Assembly: GCA_036873755.1 (NCBI GenBank)
Contig: JAVTVY010019050.1
Location: 1 to 64,000 of the forward strand
Length of the DNA stretch: 64,000 nt
Origin: Hanleya hanleyi
Lineage: Eukaryota > Mollusca > Polyplacophora > Lepidopleurida > Hanleyidae
Direction: 5' to 3'
Shown: positions 41,588 through 53,600 of the stretch, one piece after another
How the letters are laid out: every line of letters begins with the position of its first letter
How positions within the stretch are numbered: position 1 is the first letter of the stretch
Program-made: the position numbers and the translations under genes
The notes under the pieces: generated by a model
Told to the model about the DNA's origin: nothing
The model's input: the letters and a program-made list of their open reading frames with translations, nothing else
Databases searched by the model: none

Positions 41588-43150
41588 TACAAGCGTCTAG
41601 TCCGTCATTCATAATCCAGCCGTCGTCCATTAGAGAATATCCGCGTCCATAATCCAAAGACCTATTCCATTTCCATATAACAGTATTAGCACGAAATTCA
41701 AAAAGACAAAAGTATACATAAACATAGGCTTGTTTCCTGCAAGAGAGAAGCGGTTAACAGTTTTCAATGATGCCGGCAAGACATCATGATGTTCCAAAAT
41801 ATCAAATCCGTATCGCTGGTCAGTATTCTTAATCCATAATATTCGTTATAGAGTCGTCATCTAAAAATGATGTACCTCAGTCACGCTTTGATTGTGACTG
41901 TTCATATGAGTACCATGAAGATCTTGAAGTACATGGGTTCATACGGCCCCTAGCCCCGGGTTAAGCGGAATTAGACACAAGTTACGAAACGTAGCGCCAT
42001 AGATCTTGCACGCTACGTTCGTATTTTGCTACCAGCATGCGATATGTATCGCCAAATTTGAGAAACTTTGAGTGGAGGCGCTTGGTGGAATAGCCCTGTT
42101 TTATAAGTTTCTGCAACAATGTTTTGTGACGTTGATTAAAATCAACACATTTAACACAGGATCTAGCAAATGCTACTAAGCGAGATATGTATACGCCATA
42201 TGCAGGTCCCACTGGAATATTACTATCCAGATAGGGATAGTTTACGATGTCGAAATTGTAATCATCTCTTTTGTCATAAAGTCGACGAGAGAGAATGCCT
42301 GCTTCATTTTTATAGAGATATAGATCTAAATATGATGTGCCTGTAGAGCTATCTGTAGTTTCCTTCAAATCCAGTGAAGGTGGATATATATCCTTCACTA
42401 CGTCATTTATATAGCGATTATCCACAGCGAGAAGATCGTCTATATAGCGTTTGGTGAATGAGAAGGAACGGGCTTTGAGTGGATCGGTTTTTGAAAGCGC
42501 CAGCATATAGTCATATTCATAAGAGAACAGATACATGTCAGCCAACAGGGGTGCACAATTAGTACCCATTGGAATACCTATATGCTGCTGATATATTGTG
42601 TTGCCAAATTTCACATAGATATTTTTTAATGAGAAATTCAAGCAACCCTATAAACAAAGAAACATCCCATGAATGATATCTCTTGTATGTAGTCGAGCTA
42701 AAGAATGCTTTATGGCTTCCGACATTAATATACCTACGATCAGTTTTCTTGAACACAGATACTATTAATGAACTTAGACGGTCAATAAGGTCCTGATGAG
42801 GGATTGTAGTATAGAGAGTCGAGAAATCCCATGTGGATACATGTCTGTACGGTATGTGACCTTTAACATCAAGTTCTTCCGTAAGACATTTTGAGTTTTT
42901 CAATATCCACATACATTCAACGCCAGAGTTCTTGAAAATAGTGGCGCAATACCTTTCCTAAAATGCTTTTACCTCCTGAAGGGCCCTCGTCAATAGGGTT
43001 GAAAGAAGCTTGGTGGTGCAGCTTCTAGAACCAGCTATGAATCTAGATTTGTATGGTGATTTATGCATTTTGGGAGTCCAGTATATTTTTGGTATGTCGC
43101 TATAAAAGCTTAGAGAGATATGAAATGGGTGTACATATAGTAGCAATATT
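41588..43150 (-). mobile_element. Penelope-like retroelement (copy 4, longest RT)
   Basis: Mirror image of the copy at 33.30-34.91 kb, ending in the same terminus (TACAAGCGTCTAGTCC read on plus at 41588) and keeping both tail hairpins. The 5' side (about 43150) is truncated inside the RT N-terminal region, slightly upstream of the point seen in copy 3. The small 3' frame is shifted near 41680. Confidence 0.85.
41982..43146 (-). pseudogene. Penelope-like reverse transcriptase with intact YIDD, frameshifted
   Basis: Three frames in order: 43146-42958 (IYWTPKMHKSPYKSRFIAGS; ends at an in-frame stop after QEVKAF), 42912-42559 (MWILKNSKCLTEELD, motif A STWDFSTLYTTIPH), and 42641-41982 (GIPMGTNCAPLLADMYL motif B; RYIDDLLAVDN motif C; YLDLYLYKNEAG; YGVYISRLVAFARSC; end YERSVQDLWRYVS). 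The catalytic aspartates DD are retained, but a frameshift near 42640 and a stop near 42957 break the gene. Targets its own RNA for target-primed reverse transcription by analogy with the family. Confidence 0.78.
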
Positions 43151-43857
43151 GTTTACCTTTCAATGTAGCTCAAAGAAATATCAAAGGAAGGACAGATATG
43201 CACTAATGATCCCTGGTCATTATCCAACAGTATACCATGATAGATGGAGGATTTATATTCAATGTAGGCATATAAATCAGTACAAACTGCATGCAGATAC
43301 ATCAAAACAGCTGCTTTAAAAGATGTTGAATGGAATAAACCATGTGTAATGCAGTGAACTGCAGGTGAATGATATCACAACAAGCCATTTAGTTAATAAT
43401 GACAGATGGCGGATTTATATCCAAAATGGGCCTACCATATTACCAACAGAACAAGCATGCACATATAATAAAAGTAGATGCATCAAAACCACTGGTTACT
43501 TCACTGCAGTAAAGAAGAACAGCATGTTGGAATGACTATTTCATTCTGCTTATTTTCTCTGGATTTTGCCATCTTCAGAAAAATCAATGTGTTAAATAAC
43601 AACAGATTATGAATGTGTAAAGATAATCACGGTACATGTATTAATAATCAAATTATCATGTTTGATTCACAGGTTAGCATGTACATGTACCTGTCCTCAT
43701 CTTCACAAGACTGTCAGCAAAATTTATAAACTATGTTCAGCTAATACATACAATGTCAATGCAACTAAGACCACAGAACACCGTTATACAATTCAATTAT
43801 ACATATTATCTGACTTTGAAATGTCACATTTGTATATGTTTAAATCACCAAAGAAAT
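43151..43857. other. Intergenic, no gene seen
   Basis: Two short phrases recur (GACAGATATGCACTAATGAT / GACAGATGGCGGATTTATAT, with AGATACATCAAAAC/AGATGCATCAAAAC), indicating an old ~180-bp duplication at 43180-43310 and 43395-43490. Confidence 0.4.
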
Positions 43858-44762
43858 AAATTACAGCTTCAGCCATCTCCTGCAATCTGGAATACACCAC
43901 TATACAACTTCTCTCTGTTCAAATCGGTCAATTTTCATTTTGGGAATAACAGTCCATTTCAAGTTGCCAACATCGTGCCCTTAGGGTAAAGGTAACGCCA
44001 CAAAAAAATTCAGCTCTGTGTCTATCCAAATTTCGTGACAATCAGCAAAGCCATTGGAAAAATATCATTTCAGAACGGTTTATAATGTTCATGACTACAG
44101 CGCCATCTAGTGATAAAACGAAAACATGCAAACACACCAGGCAAATTCCCCTGATCTAGGGAGATAGCAAATAAAGTTTTGACAGAAAAATCTCTAACGG
44201 TTTAAGAGATATGGATGTTTCAAATAATGATGGCGGTGCTGACAAATTTTCGAATTCAGTAGTCATTGAATCGCATAGGACAATACAGTACAGCTCCAGC
44301 CATATCATATTTATGTTCAGCAACCTGGAATACACTTATATAAAACTTATCTCTATTCAAATCGGTCAATTTCCATTTTTTGAAAAACGTCACCTTTTGA
44401 GTTACCAAAATTGTGTCCTTATGTTCACTCTAACACCACCAAAAACGTTTTCAGCTCTCTGTTTGTCGTCCAAGATCACTATACCCAAATTTCACGAAAA
44501 TCGAAAAAGTCGTTGGAAAAAATTCGTGTCAGAAAGGTTAATAGTGTTCATAACTACAGCGCCATCTAGTTATCAAATAAAAACACGAAAAAACAAACAA
44601 AAAATTTCCCCAGACCTAGCTAGATAGCGAACAAAATTTATCAAAAAAATCTTCAACGGTTTCCGAGATATGGACGTTTGAATTGGCGACGGCGACGGCG
44701 GCGGCGGAGTAGTTCCCTGGTAATACATAAGAGCATCTACTTTGTGGAAATGCTCTAATGAG
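43858..44762 (+). mobile_element. Repeat ending in GGCGGCGG and an AGAGCAT hairpin (copy 2)
   Basis: Counterpart of 16422-17247. It contains two internal units, each with TACAGCTTCAGCC / TACAGCTCCAGCC, GGAATACAC, TCAAATCGGTCAATTT, ACAGCGCCATCTAGT and GATAGC.AA. It ends GGCGACGGCGGCGGCGGAGT then a 7-bp hairpin (44730-44736 with 44750-44756). It adjoins a LINE fragment whose frame is cut here. Confidence 0.75.
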
Positions 44763-45100
44763 TAGACGTATACATATTTTGCACGAGGTTAAAGATTTTA
44801 CCATAAATATTATGTTTTAATAATTTATGGAAAAGTCCAGGTCTCCAGACAGTATCGAAAGCTTTGGAAAAATCTACAAAGCATGCAACGACTGGCAATC
44901 TTATATTTATTAATGAGTGTGCGGAGAATAAAAATATTATCAGTTGTTCTGTGATCAGTGCAGAAGCCACATTGGGCTTCGTTGAGTAAATTATTATTTT
45001 CTAAGTTATTGGATATTCCTTTAGTGATAATAGAGACAAATATTTTACTAATGCAGCTTCCCAGTGCAATATCCATAATAATAATAATAATAATAATAAT
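44757..45100 (-). pseudogene. LINE reverse transcriptase fragment (motif A region)
   Basis: Minus-strand frames 45100-44880 and 44970-44757 read SCISKIFVSIITKGISNNLE, LLNEAQCGFCTDHRTTDNIF and then FVDFSKAFDTVWRPGLFHKL, with the motif A aspartate in VDFSKAFD. These are the fingers and palm start of a LINE RT, of the same broad type as the LINE at 25.1-25.4 kb but a region that copy lacks. A frameshift near 44900 and truncation on both sides make it dead. Confidence 0.75.
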
Positions 45101-45102
45101 AA
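45075..45102. repeat. (AAT)n microsatellite
   Basis: About nine AAT units within the LINE fragment. Confidence 0.97.
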
Positions 45103-46560
45103 CTAGACATTGTGGGTACAATGACACGGTCTTCCCATGACGTCCCCCAAAGGTATTATTTCGCTGTATTGTGATGTGGCATATACTACAAATACCGAGT
45201 GGAAACATTTTCCGGAAAGTTTAATTTGTCTAGATTGCGAGATTGGGAAAGCCTTAGATCGAGTGTGAACTTTTATCGTTATGTGCCGTTGTTCAAACAA
45301 TTGCAAAAAGTTAAACTGTTGAAAGTCTATTGCTTTCTATTTGAGTCCGCTCTATCTGGGCACTGAATATATGTCGCTCAGTACTAATTTCGTCTTGTAC
45401 ATAAACATACTTCAAACGGCATGCTAATTGGGGGCGGACATTGTATCCTGCCTGCAACAATGCGAATGCATTCTTACTGTCAATTGCAAAGACATATATT
45501 TTAATTCCCTCAATCAAAACTGATTACCTGTACCGGAAACTTCAGTCTAGTATTTACAAATCGCGTGAAACCACAACGAGATGCAGTCATTAGCCGGTTC
45601 ACTTACGTATTGTCGCGCGTAATTTTAGTCGACTGGGTGTTATTCTTAAATTAGAAAACAAATCCTTACCTTCTTCGTACAATCCATTCGTACTTCATCT
45701 CGGAACGTTCCACGTAAACGGCGACAGCAAATGTTCACTCGTTTTAGGCACTTTAATCCTAGACACCCAAGAACGTACTTCAAGAACAGTCGCGCGCACT
45801 TCCGGGGAAGCAAGTTATTCCCCTTGTTTGTTTTCGGATACCAATATCGCTGAACCTCTGTCTACGCTGTATTATTTCAAACTAACGGCTTTCTCGTAAC
45901 TGTTCAAGTTTTCCACAATTACTGTTCCCGGTACGGAGTCATTGTCAACGAAAGAACACAGTATTGGAAGTAAGTGACAGCAAATTAGAAGTTCGTAACT
46001 ATTGCGGTTCATGAGATAAAAGGTTTACAAAATTGAGCCGGCCCCGTCATGTAACACGACGTTTATTTAATTGCGAACATTGGATGCCTCGAGTGTTACA
46101 GCCGAATCGCTATAGCGAAATTGACAACATCCATTGAATAGATGAAATCAACATGTGACCATTTAACGGCTTAATAGTTCGGGAAATTTGAATTTTAATA
46201 TCTCTAAACCTATCAAAGCTATATTCTTGAAATTTCATTGGCAAATATAGATATATATTCTCTCAATGTCCTATGAATATGACGTGGATTGGAATTGTAG
46301 TTTCCAAATGGCATCAAAAAAGTGAAAATTTCGAATTTTTTCAAATATCTTCTATACTTTCTGGTACCCTTTTTCCTGTTCTAGATCTTTTCTGTGACGT
46401 CATGTAATGACCTATATTTATATGTAAATTTCAAGTCCGGGTGAGGAATAGTTTTCTCATCACAGCCCTTCAAGTGTGAAAATGTAAAGGGTCATTACTC
46501 TGGAACCAAGGTCAAGTTCATTCCTGAGTGATGGGGAATATCTGCGCTGAATTACATATT
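45103..46560. other. Intergenic, no gene seen
   Basis: Frames at 45103-45306 and 45311-45517 (minus) have no recognisable domain. The stretch 45540-46080 has a higher G+C with CGCGTAA/CGCGCAC words, but I cannot assign a promoter. Confidence 0.4.
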
Positions 46561-46564
46561 GCTA

Positions 46565-47178
46565 GTCCTTATACCTCGCTTAGTAGCATTTGCTAGATCC
46601 TGTGTTAAATGTGATGATTTTAATCAACGTCACAAAACATTGTTGCAGAAACTTATAAAACGGGGCTATTCCACCAAGCGCCTCCACTCAAAGTTTCTCA
46701 AATTTGGCGATACATATCGCATGCTGATAGCAAAATACGAACGTAGCGTGCAAGATCTATGGCGCTACGTTTCGTAACTTGTGTCTAATACCGCTTAACC
46801 CGGGGCTAGGGGCCGTATGAACCGATGTACTTCAAGATCCTCATGGTACTCATATGAACAGTCACAATCAAAGCGTGACTGAGATACAGCATTCTTTAGA
46901 TGACGACTTTACACGAATATTATGGATTAAGAATACTGATCAGCGATACGGATTTGATATTTTTGGAACATCATGATGTCTTGCCGGCATCATTGAAAAC
47001 TGTTCACCGCTTCTCTCTTGCAGGAAACAAGCCTATGTTTATGTATACTATGATTGTCTTTTTGAATTTGGTGCTAATACTGTTATATGGAATATGGAAT
47101 AGGTCTTTGGATTATGGACGCGGATATTCTCTAATGGACGATGGCTGGATTATGAATGACGGACTAGACGCTTGTAAT
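46565..47178 (+). mobile_element. Penelope-like retroelement, 5'-truncated (copy 5)
   Basis: Starts within the RT C-terminus (PRLVAFARSCVKCDDFNQRH, then KTLLQKLIKRGYSTKRLH, YERSVQDLWRYVS and stop at 46777), and continues through both hairpins to GGACTAGACGCTTGTA. A one-base deletion near 46913 opens a longer frame (46900-47340) into the small 3' frame. Confidence 0.88.
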
Positions 47179-49529
47179 TATACTTTTCACAGAAATCAAG
47201 TAAATCGCTTTTGGTATCCGGTGATATTCAAGGTCAAGGTCACATCGGATGGTTTTGTTTTTACTGTCAAAAGAAAGACCATCGAACGTTCTTTCTTCAG
47301 TTCTAGTATGATGGCTGCCAGTGACCTACTTTTCAAGTAAATGGAAGCCGTATTTTCGACATTCGAATGCATACTGTTCCGATGGTCAATGTCATGACCG
47401 ACATCTGACACTCTAGATCAACTCGGGATGTCACGCGTGTCAACTGACCCAGTCGGCAGACTGATCGCCTCAGCCGTTTGAGTTTCGTTCATCAAACTTT
47501 GACCTCATATGGGCACGATTCTAGAGACCAAAGGTCAAATTCAAGGTCATATCATCTTAGGACTTGGAACTCTTTATAAATGTTGCAAGACTCAACTCTG
47601 TAACATCCGCTACTATGAAATGGCAGGTTTCACAAAATAGATAAAGGGACACAACTCCTTTACCCTGTTACGTAACACCCTGAATACCGGAACTGGAGCT
47701 TGGCCATTCATAAAACTTACGAACCGGAAAGTTTCCCACAGATATATTGTATAATGTAGGCTGTAACCCTTCGACACGAAAATCAGCACCAGATGAGAGA
47801 ACCCGAAAACTGCTTGTCTGACCTACTTATTTTATTCGCTCATTTTCTTGAGAATAACTTCAAACACTTGCTTCCCAAATGTCAACTTCGTCTTCCAATC
47901 CGTTTGCTCAATATTCGCAAAATAAAATTTAACTTTATTCGCTTATATCGTATTAGGTCAAGTTCAAGGTCAGTTGTCCGAATAATATGCATAACTTCAG
48001 ACGTATATCTAACCGTGTGCCCAATATCTAAGCTCTACAGTAAGGCTTTGGGGACGTTTTGTTGGGGACAAATTTGGATAGCATAATAATAAAAATCAGT
48101 AAAATAACAATAGGTCTATCCATTGGAAATGGAAAGACCTACTAATAATCAGTGTACATGATTATACAAATCCACCAAATTGCGGATTTGAGAAAGATCC
48201 GGAAGCGGACTTTGAGGAAAATCACGAAGCGGACTATTTAAATAGTTTCTGTAGTCAGTATTTTCACTTTATTATTTATGAAGCCTAAAATGTCAACTAT
48301 CAGTTACTTGGGAAACCTACATAATAAACACAAAGCTACAAAAGTGATGTCTTCTTATTTTACCGATAATAAAAAAAAATCTTGGCTCCTGGAGTTTAAT
48401 TTAGCCAAGACCCCCAAAAAGTAGGAATAACTTGGTCCCAGAGTCTCGGCATGATGGTGACTCTGGATCGCCTGATTATATGCAGAAGAAATGAACATGT
48501 TCAGTCTGCATAAATTACCAATATCATGCAAGTTCAGTCTCCATGTACACAGCAATTCTGTGTTAGTTCAGATGACATTGATCAGTTATGAGGTTCCGTT
48601 ATTGTATTAAACAAGTTGAATGATTCCAGGGTAATATTTTAAAATAAAGGAACTAAATCAACACAGTATCAATTGTCACTTTATTAAGAAAAAAAGTGGC
48701 GCCTAAAAAAATAGTTTGGCTCCCAGAAATGTTTGCCTTGGGGGCCAATGGCTCCTTGGCAGTGAGCAAACATTTCAACCCCTGTATGAACATCCAAGTT
48801 TGCGCCCAGTTATTGGACACTTTTTCGGTGACAAATTTATTTGAAACGAATCAACTTACTATCAAATTGTTTGTTCCACAGTCTTGAGTATACCTCCAAG
48901 AATAATTAAACATGAATCAGCAATGTAGATCACAATTGAGAGTCGAAGATTCGACCAGCCTGAAATTTTCCAGTTTTGGTGAGTGTCTATTATCCTCTGC
49001 AGTCAATCAGTGCCATTGCAAGTTTGAGCCATGTGTCATGCTATGATAAACTGGTTGCTCCCCGGAATTGTTCTATTTTTAGATGGAGTGGTGGCAAGAA
49101 ATATACATCGTCTGCCAAACCCCAGTTGCCTTGCACACTGAGATTCAGAATGAAGATTCTCTATATTTGTGGGAACATTTTCAGCCAAATTTTGTTGAAT
49201 TTAACCGTACCTGGAATCAGGTATGAAATTGAGAACCTAGAGGAAAATTTCTGATGCATTTTTTTCACCAAAATTTGTAAGAATGTTTCCGACCCGCACG
49301 AGGGATTCGTCACAAATGTCGTGAGTGAACAGAAATTTATCAACATGCCTTTGTAAGTCAACTGCAAAGGTTAATTTGTATTACAGATGTCATGTAATAT
49401 TCTCAGAAATAGCCCCACAGCGTCTAAGTGTCCAATAATAGGACCTGTCCAATAACCGGGCAGTCCTGCTTTGTTCACGTGTCATGCAGCTGAATGAATA
49501 CACAACTTATCAAGTTATCGAGAGATATA
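47179..49529. other. Intergenic or intronic, no exon recognised
   Basis: Upstream of the host exon at 50.68 kb, so it may be its intron. AAGGTCAAGGTCAC phrases at 47232 and AATTCAAGGTCATATC at 47550 resemble core-repeat words. Plus-strand frames 47793-48086, 48696-48887 and 48976-49254 show no domain I can name; I found no HEPN, death-fold or RING-like sequence. Confidence 0.4.
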
Positions 49530-49850
49530 TATAATACGTCATTCTCTCCACCTAGTGTATTCACTCGCAAAAAAATTGCAACTGCGGGTAGAAAACTGTC
49601 ATAGATAAAGACCGGACACAAACAGGTTTTTTCTCATTTTTAGGCCAATGACCTTTGACCTCGACCTTCATTTTGGTACGCGACACATAATCCACCCCTA
49701 GGATATTCACTCACAATATATTGGAACTGTAGATGGAAAACTGTCCCAGATCATATAGATCGGACACCAATGGATTTTGGACTGACGGAAAACCAAATCA
49801 TCATCATCACATAATACCTCCACCTTTTGGGCGGGTGTATAAAAAGTAAC
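49530..49850 (+). mobile_element. Truncated relative of the 9.46-11.09 kb core-repeat element
   Basis: Shares TCTCCACCTAG.GTAT.CACTC, AATTGCAACTG, GACCTCGACCTTCATTTTGG, TACGCGACACAT and the end CACCTTTTGGGCGGGTGTAT with the last ~300 bp of that element. Confidence 0.75.
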
Positions 49851-50091
49851 TGTTGTTATCTTAGGTCCATCTTTAGCATACATGCATAAGTGCAAGAGAA
49901 GAAAAGAGAAGTTTCCGGGTACAACAATGAGTCTACACAAATCCATGACTACAAATTCAATATAAAGGCCTGAACATTAGAATCGCACATGAAAGACCGA
50001 CCCACTTGATTTGGAAAGCATGTATTGTCCATGTTGGACACATGTATATGTAAATTGCTGAACACGCATTATTGAAATAGGTATCATTCAC

Positions 50092-50622
50092 ACAGTCACA
50101 ATCAAAATGTGGCTGAGATGCATCATTCTTTAGATGACGACTTTACAACGAATATTATGGATTAAGAACTACAAGCGTCTAGTTCGTCATTCATAATCCA
50201 GCCGTCGTCCATTAAAGAATATCCGCGTCCATAATCCAAAGACCTATTCGATATTCCATATAACAGTATTAGTACCAAATTCAAAAGACAATCATAGTAT
50301 ACATAAACATAGGCTTGTTTCCTGCAAGAGAGAAGCGGTCAACAGTTTTCAATGATGCCGGCAAGACATCATGATGTTCTGATACTGATCAGCGATACGG
50401 ATTTGATATTTTTGGAACATCATGATGTCTTGCCGGCATCATTGAAATCTGTTGACCGCTTCTCTCTTGCAGGAAACAAGCCTCTGTTTATGTATACTAT
50501 GATTGTCTTTTTGAATTTGGTGCTAATACTATATGGAATATGGAATAGGTCTTTGGATTATGGACGCGGATATTCTCTAATGGACGACGGCTGAATTATG
50601 GATGACGGACCAGATGCTTGTA
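50092..50622. mobile_element. Penelope-like tails in palindromic arrangement (copies 6 and 7)
   Basis: A plus-strand tail piece (50092-50168) is interrupted after GGATTAAGAA by an inverted terminal piece (50169-50379, minus), after which the plus tail resumes (50384-50622). The inverted and direct terminal pieces are complementary over about 205 bp with a ~35-bp spacer, giving a large hairpin. It lies 57 bp before the acceptor of the host exon. Confidence 0.88.
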
Positions 50623-50679
50623 ATCATGACTTATCTATGTAAATGCATGTACCTGAATAATGTTCTCAACTATTTCCAG

Positions 50680-53600
50680 GGAAATCAGATGTATATCGTG
50701 ACCATTGGAAGAAAATAATCAATGGTAAGTTTGTCGAGACGAAGCCTTATGAAGATGCAAGAGCTGCTATTGAAGAGGAAATGTCTGTCTTGTTGGTAGG
50801 AGGATCGGGTGATGGGAAATCAGCCATTATTCATTATTTAGCAGTTAATCCTACAAACTGTATGTGTGAATACCTTCCTATTGAAGTCAACAATCCAACA
50901 GACATAAAAAACTATGTCTGTGATCTTAGTAACACAGTACTAAAACTGTTGTTCATAGTTGATGATGTTGTTGGTTGGTCATATCCAATAACTTCAGTGG
51001 TAGAAGAATGGGTCAAATTGGGCAAAAGCCTGGACAAGTACCTGGTCCCACACAAATTATTGCTGGCAACAAGGCAAACGGTGTGGGATCAGTGTAAAAT
51101 TCGCCTTCGAGGAATCCCCATTTTCACTAACACAGTTGAAATCACCTCTGTCAGATTAACAAATGACGACAAAACTAAATTGTTAGAAAAAGAATTGGGG
51201 AGCTCCGGAAAGCTAACAGACGCACAGAAAACACAGATTGTATGTAACAACAACAACATAGCATACACTCAATGCTGTAGACTTATGGGAGACACTATCA
51301 AGAAAGACGAAGGGAAGTCAGGAGCAGAGCTCATCAAATTATTTGAGAAACCGTATACATTCCTTAAAACTGAGCTAGAGGAAATGGAAGTAGAGGACAA
51401 GGTAAAATATGCCACACTTTGTTTGATCATGTTGTGTGATGAGAAACTAAAATGTATAGAACTTACCGGTTCATTGGCGTCGGTCTCACCTCATGTCAGG
51501 GAGAGAATTGATGCTGTTCGTCAAGCGTGTCCTGGCTGCTCAGGTCTATCAACCGGAGATTTCCAAAAAAGTGCTGATCACTTACTTGGTACTTTTCTTG
51601 AGATGTCACACAAAGCTGGAGTAGATTCTCCGAGATGTGAAGTGTATACATTCACGCACGATTCCATACGTGAAGCTGTAACCATGCTGTACGGCGAACA
51701 TCATTTTCGCCATTGTTTACAATTTTCAACTCCCGATCTCATCGTCAAAATTTCCCGTCCTCACCATTATAAAAAAAAGGAACACGAGTTTGTTATCCGT
51801 GTCCATGGCGATGTAGAAAACAAGAAAGAATTGGTGAAAGTGTTCACGAAGGCGGCCATTGTCGGCAACTGGTCTCTGTATGATGTATTTCAGAACCCAT
51901 TTGTCAGTGATAAAAACTTCCAAGAAGTTTGGGTTGAGTATTTGAAGTCCTGTCATCCTGACAAACTGAACGCCTTCATTGAGAGTAAATCCTGGACTGG
52001 TGAGTGTGTATACCATCTATCTCAGTGGCGTGTTCGCACACTGTTCATGTTTCTCGATGACGATCTCCGTGTTAGGTGTACATGTCTGACCGACTCCAGT
52101 ATTCCTCTGTACCAGGCAGTGTCACGTGATGACATAGACGAGGTCACCAATCTGATGACGTCACTCAAACTAACCGGAAGTCAAATCTTTTCGATTTTCA
52201 ACGTCGTTTTTAAACGTGGACATATCAATATGTTAGAGATATTATTACAGGGAATAAACGATCGCCGAACACGTGATAGGACTACAGCCGAAGGACTGTT
52301 GAAAGCATGTGAGTGGGGACGCCGGGAGATATTGGAGTGTCTGTTGTCTCACGGGGCGGATGTAAACTATACAAAATGGGGGCGGACAGGTCTTCATTGG
52401 GCTGCCATGGAGGGACATACAGAGATAGTACCGATACTAGTGGATCAGGGGGTGGATCTAAACATCAAAGAAGATGGGGGGCAGACAGCTCTTCATTGGG
52501 CTGCCTCGAGGGGACATGCAGAGATAGTACAGATACTAGTGGATCATGGGGCGGATATAAACATCAAAGGTCATATGGCGTGCACAGCTCTTCATTCGGC
52601 TGCCTCGTTGGGACATGCAGAGATAGTACAGATACTACTGGATCATGGGGCGGATATAAACATCAAAGGTCATAGGGGGGGCACAGCTCTTCATCGGGCT
52701 GCCTCGGAGGGACATACAGAGATAGTACAGATACTACTGGATCAATGGGCGGATATAAACATCAAAGATGATGAGGGGAACACAGGTCTTCATTGGGCTG
52801 CCAAGTGTGGATGTACAGAGATAGTACAGATACTACTGGATCATGGGGCGGACATAAACATCACAGATGATGATGAGGGGGACTCAGCTCTTCATTGTGC
52901 TCTCATGGAGGGACATACAGAGATAGTACAGATACTACTGGATCATGGGGCAGATATATACATCAAGGACCAGGACGAGCAGACAGGCCTTCATTGGGCT
53001 GTCAAGGAGGGACATACAGGGATAGTACAGATACTACTGGATCATGGGGCGGATATAAACATCAAAGATGATGAGGGGAACACAGGTCTTCATTGGGCTG
53101 CCAAGTGTGGATGTACAGAGATAGTACAGATACTACTGGATCATGGGGCGGACATAAACATCACAGATGATGATGAGGGGGACTCAGCTCTTCATTGTGC
53201 TCTCATGGAGGGACATACAGAGATAGTACAGATACTACTGGATCATGGGGCAGATATATACATCAAGGACCAGGACGAGCAGACAGGCCTTCATTGGGCT
53301 GTCAAGGAGGGACATACAGGGATAGTACAGATACTACTGGATCATGGGGCAGATGTAAATATCAAAGATGATGAGGGGGAAACAGGTCTTCATTGGGCTG
53401 CCATGGAGGGACATACAGAGATAGTACAGATACTACTGGATCATGGGGCGGATATAAACATCAAAGATGATGAGGGGAAGACAGGCCTTCATTGTGCTGT
53501 CAGGGAGGAACATACAGAGATATTACAGATACTACTTGATCATGGAACGGATATAAACATCAAAGATGATGAGGGGGACACAGGTCTTCATTGGGCTGCC

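Noticed and set aside
47179..50679. N-terminal exons of the STAND-ankyrin gene
   Set aside because: I examined the plus-strand frames for HEPN, RING or death-fold patterns and saw none; any upstream exon must be shorter than I can recognise or lie outside the window.
52313..52675. 120-codon frame within the ankyrin region
   Set aside because: An alternative reading frame of repeats whose lengths are multiples of three; the ankyrin frame is clearly the real one.
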